From contig JAKOON010000009.1 in NCBI GenBank assembly GCA_022577435.1, positions 10,016,911-10,080,910 on the forward strand: a DNA stretch of 64,000 bases, written 5' to 3'. Each line of letters begins with the position of its first letter. Position 1 is the stretch's first letter. A program made the translations under genes and the position numbers. Source of the stretch: Embiotoca jacksoni. Taxonomy: Eukaryota; Chordata; Actinopteri; Embiotocidae. The notes below the pieces were generated by a model that saw only the letters and a list, made by a program, of their open reading frames with translations, was not told the origin of the DNA and searched no databases. Of the stretch, positions 60,437 to 64,000 are shown piece after piece.

Positions 60437-62349
60437 TGGTTGGCAGCAGCATGGAGTGGCATCGATGGCAGGATGAAGACCGACCTCAAACCCGTGTCCT
60501 TCTCCATGCTGGGGCTGAACAGCACAGGTTGGCGCTTTGATTAACTGCCAGCCCTCTTCACCCAATCAAAAAACAGACTCTACCTTCTCATCCAAAGAAT
60601 GTCTGATGTTGTTTTTCCACTGTACTTCAACAGCTACCGGTGTTTTTGTAGTCATGGCCGGTTCACTGTTTTACTTCCCTCACCTTTTTTTTTTTTTAAC
60701 CGCCTCCTGTCTCCTGTAGACCCCGTATCAAATGCAGTGGATCTGCAGTGGCCGAGCCGCCCTGCTGTTGATGACGAGTGGTCGGGATTCAGTAAGTAGC
60801 CTGCGATCCCTCACACACGTCTGCGCGCTCCCGGACAACTGCTGCTTGCTTCAAAACAAAGGATCATTTCAGATTTCTGTATACCCGACATCTATTTGTT
60901 TGCTTTTTGTTTTTAGAAGGGATGGCAGCAGTGGATCCCAGCTCAGACTGGAACGCCCCAGTAGAGCACTGGGGAAACTACGAAGAACCTCCTGCGATGG
61001 CGACGCCAGCTCCTCCCCAGAAGGAACAGCCTGCGGCCAACAAGGTGTTAATCTTCAGGACCTTCACACGGCCCTTTATACTGTACATTTCTAAATTATG
61101 TATTGATAACTTGTAATCGGCTTCAACATTTCTTTATGTTATTGCCGGAGGGTTCATCTCTGGATGTTACTTGCAATGGACAAGGATTGTGCCACATGTT
61201 AAAAAAAAAATAAGACACATCATGATAATGGCAATATTCCAACTTGTTGATGTGATGACATCATACTGTAATGCCGTGTAATGGTACGATGGATGTTAAG
61301 TGCGTAACTTGGACAACAGCAGCAACGAGCGTGGTTGAAAGCGGAGTAATCTCCACAAAGGGAACTTTAGTCGTGTGGAAGTAGTTTGTTTACAAAAGAT
61401 GAGCTGTACAACAAACCAGTAATAATTGAACTTTTACTGAGTATTTGAAGGCAAACGATTATGCAAATGTTGACATATAAAATCACAACACTTATTTTGT
61501 TGCATTTTTTTTTTTGTTCTTGAAATGAATAAGATATTCATCGGAATCTTTTCATATTGCTAGCACAGAAATTACGTCGGATCACTTCAAGGCCACGCCG
61601 CCCACCCCCAACATGGGCGTTTTCCGTTAACATATATTGGTGTTTTCAACTGTCACCTGAAATATTTGAACGTGTTTTTGTTGTGGCAGGTATCAGAGGA
61701 TGAGAAGGACACTGAGGATCCATCTGGGGGAGCAGCCAAATCGAAAAAGAAGAGGAAAAAGAAGAAGAAGACCGAGGAGGAGGCTGCGTCTGATCCTCAG
61801 GCAAGAAACAAAACTCAACCTAAGATGAATATCCTTTAATATTTTATTAGTTGTTTGTGTTTACATCTAGTGAGCGTTGGTATTTAACCTGCAGTGATGT
61901 AATGCCATTGCATTTATGTGTAGACGGTGAGCACGGTGCCGCTGGTCAATGCGGTGCCCAAACCTCAAGAGCTTCCGGTGCTGCCCTCCAAGAAGCAGAA
62001 CGCCAGCATATCTTCCTCTCACAGTAGGTTTCATCAGTTCTCAACTTAAATCTGTGTTCAGTCACCGCAAGGGGGGGAAAAAAACAAACTCAAGAGGGGA
62101 AATAAATGATCTCAAAGTAAACGAATAGATATTCATAATTGTTTATTTGATCACTTTCCTTTATCTATATATTTTCCCGAAAGCACAAGTTGTGTTGCAA
62201 GTCCAAATGTTTGAAAGTATTTTTCAATAAAGATGGTCCAAAGTGCAAATATTGTAATTTTTCTTGTCGATCTTCCTGCAGAGAAGTCCGAGCAGATTGT
62301 GGAGCCTCCGAAGCCCTCCCAGAAGAAAAAAGCCAGAAGGGAAACATGA
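57090..62349 (+). CDS. mtdh: Metadherin (LYRIC / AEG-1)
   Basis: A membrane-anchored ER and nuclear-rim scaffold that binds SND1 and feeds into NF-kB and RNA-silencing processes. Twelve exons: 57090-57437, 58221-58319, 58595-58706, 59022-59174, 59374-59424, 59797-59970, 60447-60527, 60720-60791, 60917-61044, 61690-61800, 61924-62023 and 62282-62349. They give 498 residues (human 582). An LxxLL motif (LKELL, 20-24) precedes one membrane segment (about 49-72, WVIVSAAAGLLVLLALSWAA), then basic RKRNKKK. DGKWETKVSNREKKQQRR matches the human WETKISHREKRQQR block. The SND1-binding pair is kept as Trp375 and Trp382 in SDWNAPVEHWGNY. KSKKKRKKKKK is a nuclear-localisation run, and the end KKKARRET equals the human terminus. 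The ATG at 57090 is the first in frame with MAG context. Oddities are a GC donor after exon 10 and TG repeats before exons 4 and 7. Confidence 0.95.
57438..58220 (+). other. mtdh intron 1
   Basis: The donor is AAG|GTACCG and the acceptor CTCTTGCAG|AAG. The start is still CpG-rich, then AT-rich with A and T runs. No exon or repeat family was recognised. Confidence 0.8.
58950..59012 (+). repeat. (GT)n array abutting the mtdh exon 4 acceptor
   Basis: About 30 GT units with two GC interruptions. They are followed by only TTCCACC before the AG at 59020-59021, so the TG tract occupies the place of the polypyrimidine tract. Confidence 0.97.
60403..60435 (+). repeat. (TG)n array close to the mtdh exon 7 acceptor
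   Basis: About 16 TG units end 11 nt before exon 7 begins. The acceptor itself is a tandem NAGNAG (GGCAGCAG, 60443-60449). Confidence 0.95.
61045..61689 (+). other. mtdh intron 9
   Basis: The donor is AAG|GTGTTA and the acceptor TTGTGGCAG|GTA. Plain AT-rich sequence with an A-run near 61201 and a T-run near 61507. Nothing else was recognised. Confidence 0.8.
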
Positions 62350-64000
62350 AGTCGCATCACAGGCCCAAACACAGCATATGCAAATGATTGTTAAATGTGT
62401 CACATGCAATAATTACCAGGTACAGAAGTTTCTTTCTGAGCTACGTTAACAATTTATCAGTTACAGAAACAAAAAGACACCAGGCAGTAGATATCACCTG
62501 CTTGGCTAAATATAGAGATGAAATGTGGTCCTATGGACTGACAACTTAACTAATTTGCACTATTTGCTACAATGCAACCAGAGTGGAGTTCAGGTGTGGT
62601 GGACTTTTAATAGAGGTACATGTTTAATGGCAAGTGTTTTTCTTTCCTCCTCCCAAGAGCGCGTGTGAGATTTGTAACCCCAAAATACAAAACGGGTTTT
62701 TAATTATATTATTTTGCTGTGGCAAATTTTTTTCTTTTAAAAACGACCTTACATTTGTATTCCCCGGAATGTTGCACTTTGTTGTGCTTGTTGCTGCTGC
62801 CCCTGTATGCGTTACTGAAATGTTCTAAAGTAAAGGGAAAAGGGCGGGGTTTGGGTTAATGTCAAGTCTATCTCAGTACAACACTCAAGATTCCCATATG
62901 GACCGCGACAGATTCAAAGGTTTCTGTAATACCTCTCCTCTCCATAATGGGCATAAAGTGATACCCCTCGTCAAGGAGCTCGACTGTAAGTAAGTAAATC
63001 TTGTGTGCAAAAATGCATTTTAAAGTTCAGCTTAGGTTAATGAGACAAGCTACCAGCAGACACGTTAATAGGTATTTCCAAAAGCAACGGCCTTTTTAGT
63101 GCAAAATTCCCTCTGTTCATCATGGCAGTGCATGCGACTTTGTTTATGGTGAAAAACACTGATCCTAAACTTTCATGTGACTGCCAGGGTGAAGACACCA
63201 CCTCGGTTTGGCTCTTCTCATAGTTTTTGCCTGACGTTGTTTTGCACAGTGCAGGTAATGTATTTTGTACCCGATTTTGTAGTGTCAGTGTTCTCAGTGT
63301 TGTATGGAGATAGATTTGTCTACCCTTGTAATAGTCCCTGAAATCTGCCCTTTGAGTACAAACACCTCACGGCTTGTAGGTTGTGTAGTTTGCTCCTTTT
63401 AAAATCAATGGCAGCTGTGGTCCATGTCAGTTACAGCCATGTTCAAGGTATCTTCATCGTAGAAACTTCTCCAAAACCACTCGTACAGAGTGATCCACCT
63501 CTTCGCTGTCCGTCCGTGTGATTTAAATGTCCCAAACACTTACAGTGTTCGCTAATATGAAGGTAAAATACCCTTCGGTCTGAGTTTCGGGGTTTAAAGA
63601 AGAGGGTTACTGACACGGTGAAGTGTTAACCCTGATTTTGTTGAAACTATGCTGGCAGGTTGGGGAAGGAACAAAAACTGGTTGTAAATCATGAGAGCTG
63701 GTATTTTGACATTATATATTGATTCTGGATCTGCCACTGGAGACTTGCTGAGGATACATAGTGGCTGCAGTAACTGATATGAACCACCAGGAGGCACTAC
63801 TGTGAAGTTAAGAGGGAGTGGGATTAAACCATAAAGCAGTAGCACTGTTAACTGTAGTCCTACGACTTTTATCATCATCATTATCACCGTGAGTATGTCT
63901 TTATCTTAATAGAGTGTATGTTGATTTTTTTTTTTTTTTTTCTAAAGACTTAATGATCCCTTCGGCACTCTAGGATTTTTTTTAAATTTTTTTTTTAAAG
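62350..64000 (+). other. mtdh 3' UTR and downstream flank
   Basis: No canonical AATAAA was found between the stop codon and the window end, so the transcript end is undetermined. It may use a variant such as ATTAAA near 63824 or run beyond the window. There are no coding exons. A near-CTCF motif (CCACCAGGAGGCAC, one mismatch) lies at 63784-63797, and a poly-T run at about 63925-63942. Confidence 0.55.

Noticed and set aside
60907..61116. 69-codon frame extending past mtdh exon 9 into the intron
   Set aside because: Only 60917-61044 is exon. The rest is read-through past the donor AAG|GTGTTA.

Overview
This is a vertebrate nuclear genome window, almost certainly from a ray-finned (probably percomorph) fish. 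Five multi-exon protein genes with GT-AG introns can be rebuilt exon by exon. The non-coding DNA carries long (GT)n microsatellites, LINE/SINE tails of the type ending in GGGATTAATAAAGT, and several high-copy repeats typical of teleosts. I saw no prokaryotic, viral or CRISPR-like content.

All five genes lie on the + strand: pard6g-like (6082-38507, 3 coding exons, introns of 4.9 and 26 kb), bloc1s4 (41132-44369, 5 exons), a nutf2-like NTF2 gene (49303-50392, 4 coding exons), rrm2b (51274-56311, 9 exons) and mtdh (57090-62349, 12 exons). Every exon join was checked for reading phase. The predicted proteins are 463, 239, 130, 353 and 498 residues long.

Region by region: 1-6081 is repeat-bearing intergenic DNA. 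6-38.5 kb is the pard6g gene, mostly introns with (GT)n arrays and transposon relics. 38.5-41.1 kb holds its 3' UTR and a spacer. 41.1-44.4 kb is bloc1s4. 44.4-48.8 kb is a spacer containing a roughly 0.93 kb element bounded by inverted repeats. 48.8-62.3 kb is a dense cluster of nutf2-like, rrm2b and mtdh. The remainder is the mtdh 3' UTR and flank.

The genes do not form a pathway. They cover apical polarity (Par6), lysosome-related organelle biogenesis (BLOC-1), Ran import (NTF2), p53-linked dNTP supply (p53R2) and an ER/nuclear-rim SND1-binding scaffold (metadherin). From memory, human RRM2B and MTDH both lie on 8q22, while PARD6G, BLOC1S4 and NUTF2 are on other chromosomes, so the left half of the block is a lineage-specific arrangement.

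The points most worth checking are: TG repeats directly against the 3' splice sites of two frame-neutral mtdh exons; a GC-AG intron in mtdh; a split bloc1s4 gene; a possible in-frame N-terminal exon for the nutf2-like gene; two full CTCF-core matches in intergenic gaps; and the inverted-repeat element at 45971-46898. I found no evidence of a wholly new biological system.
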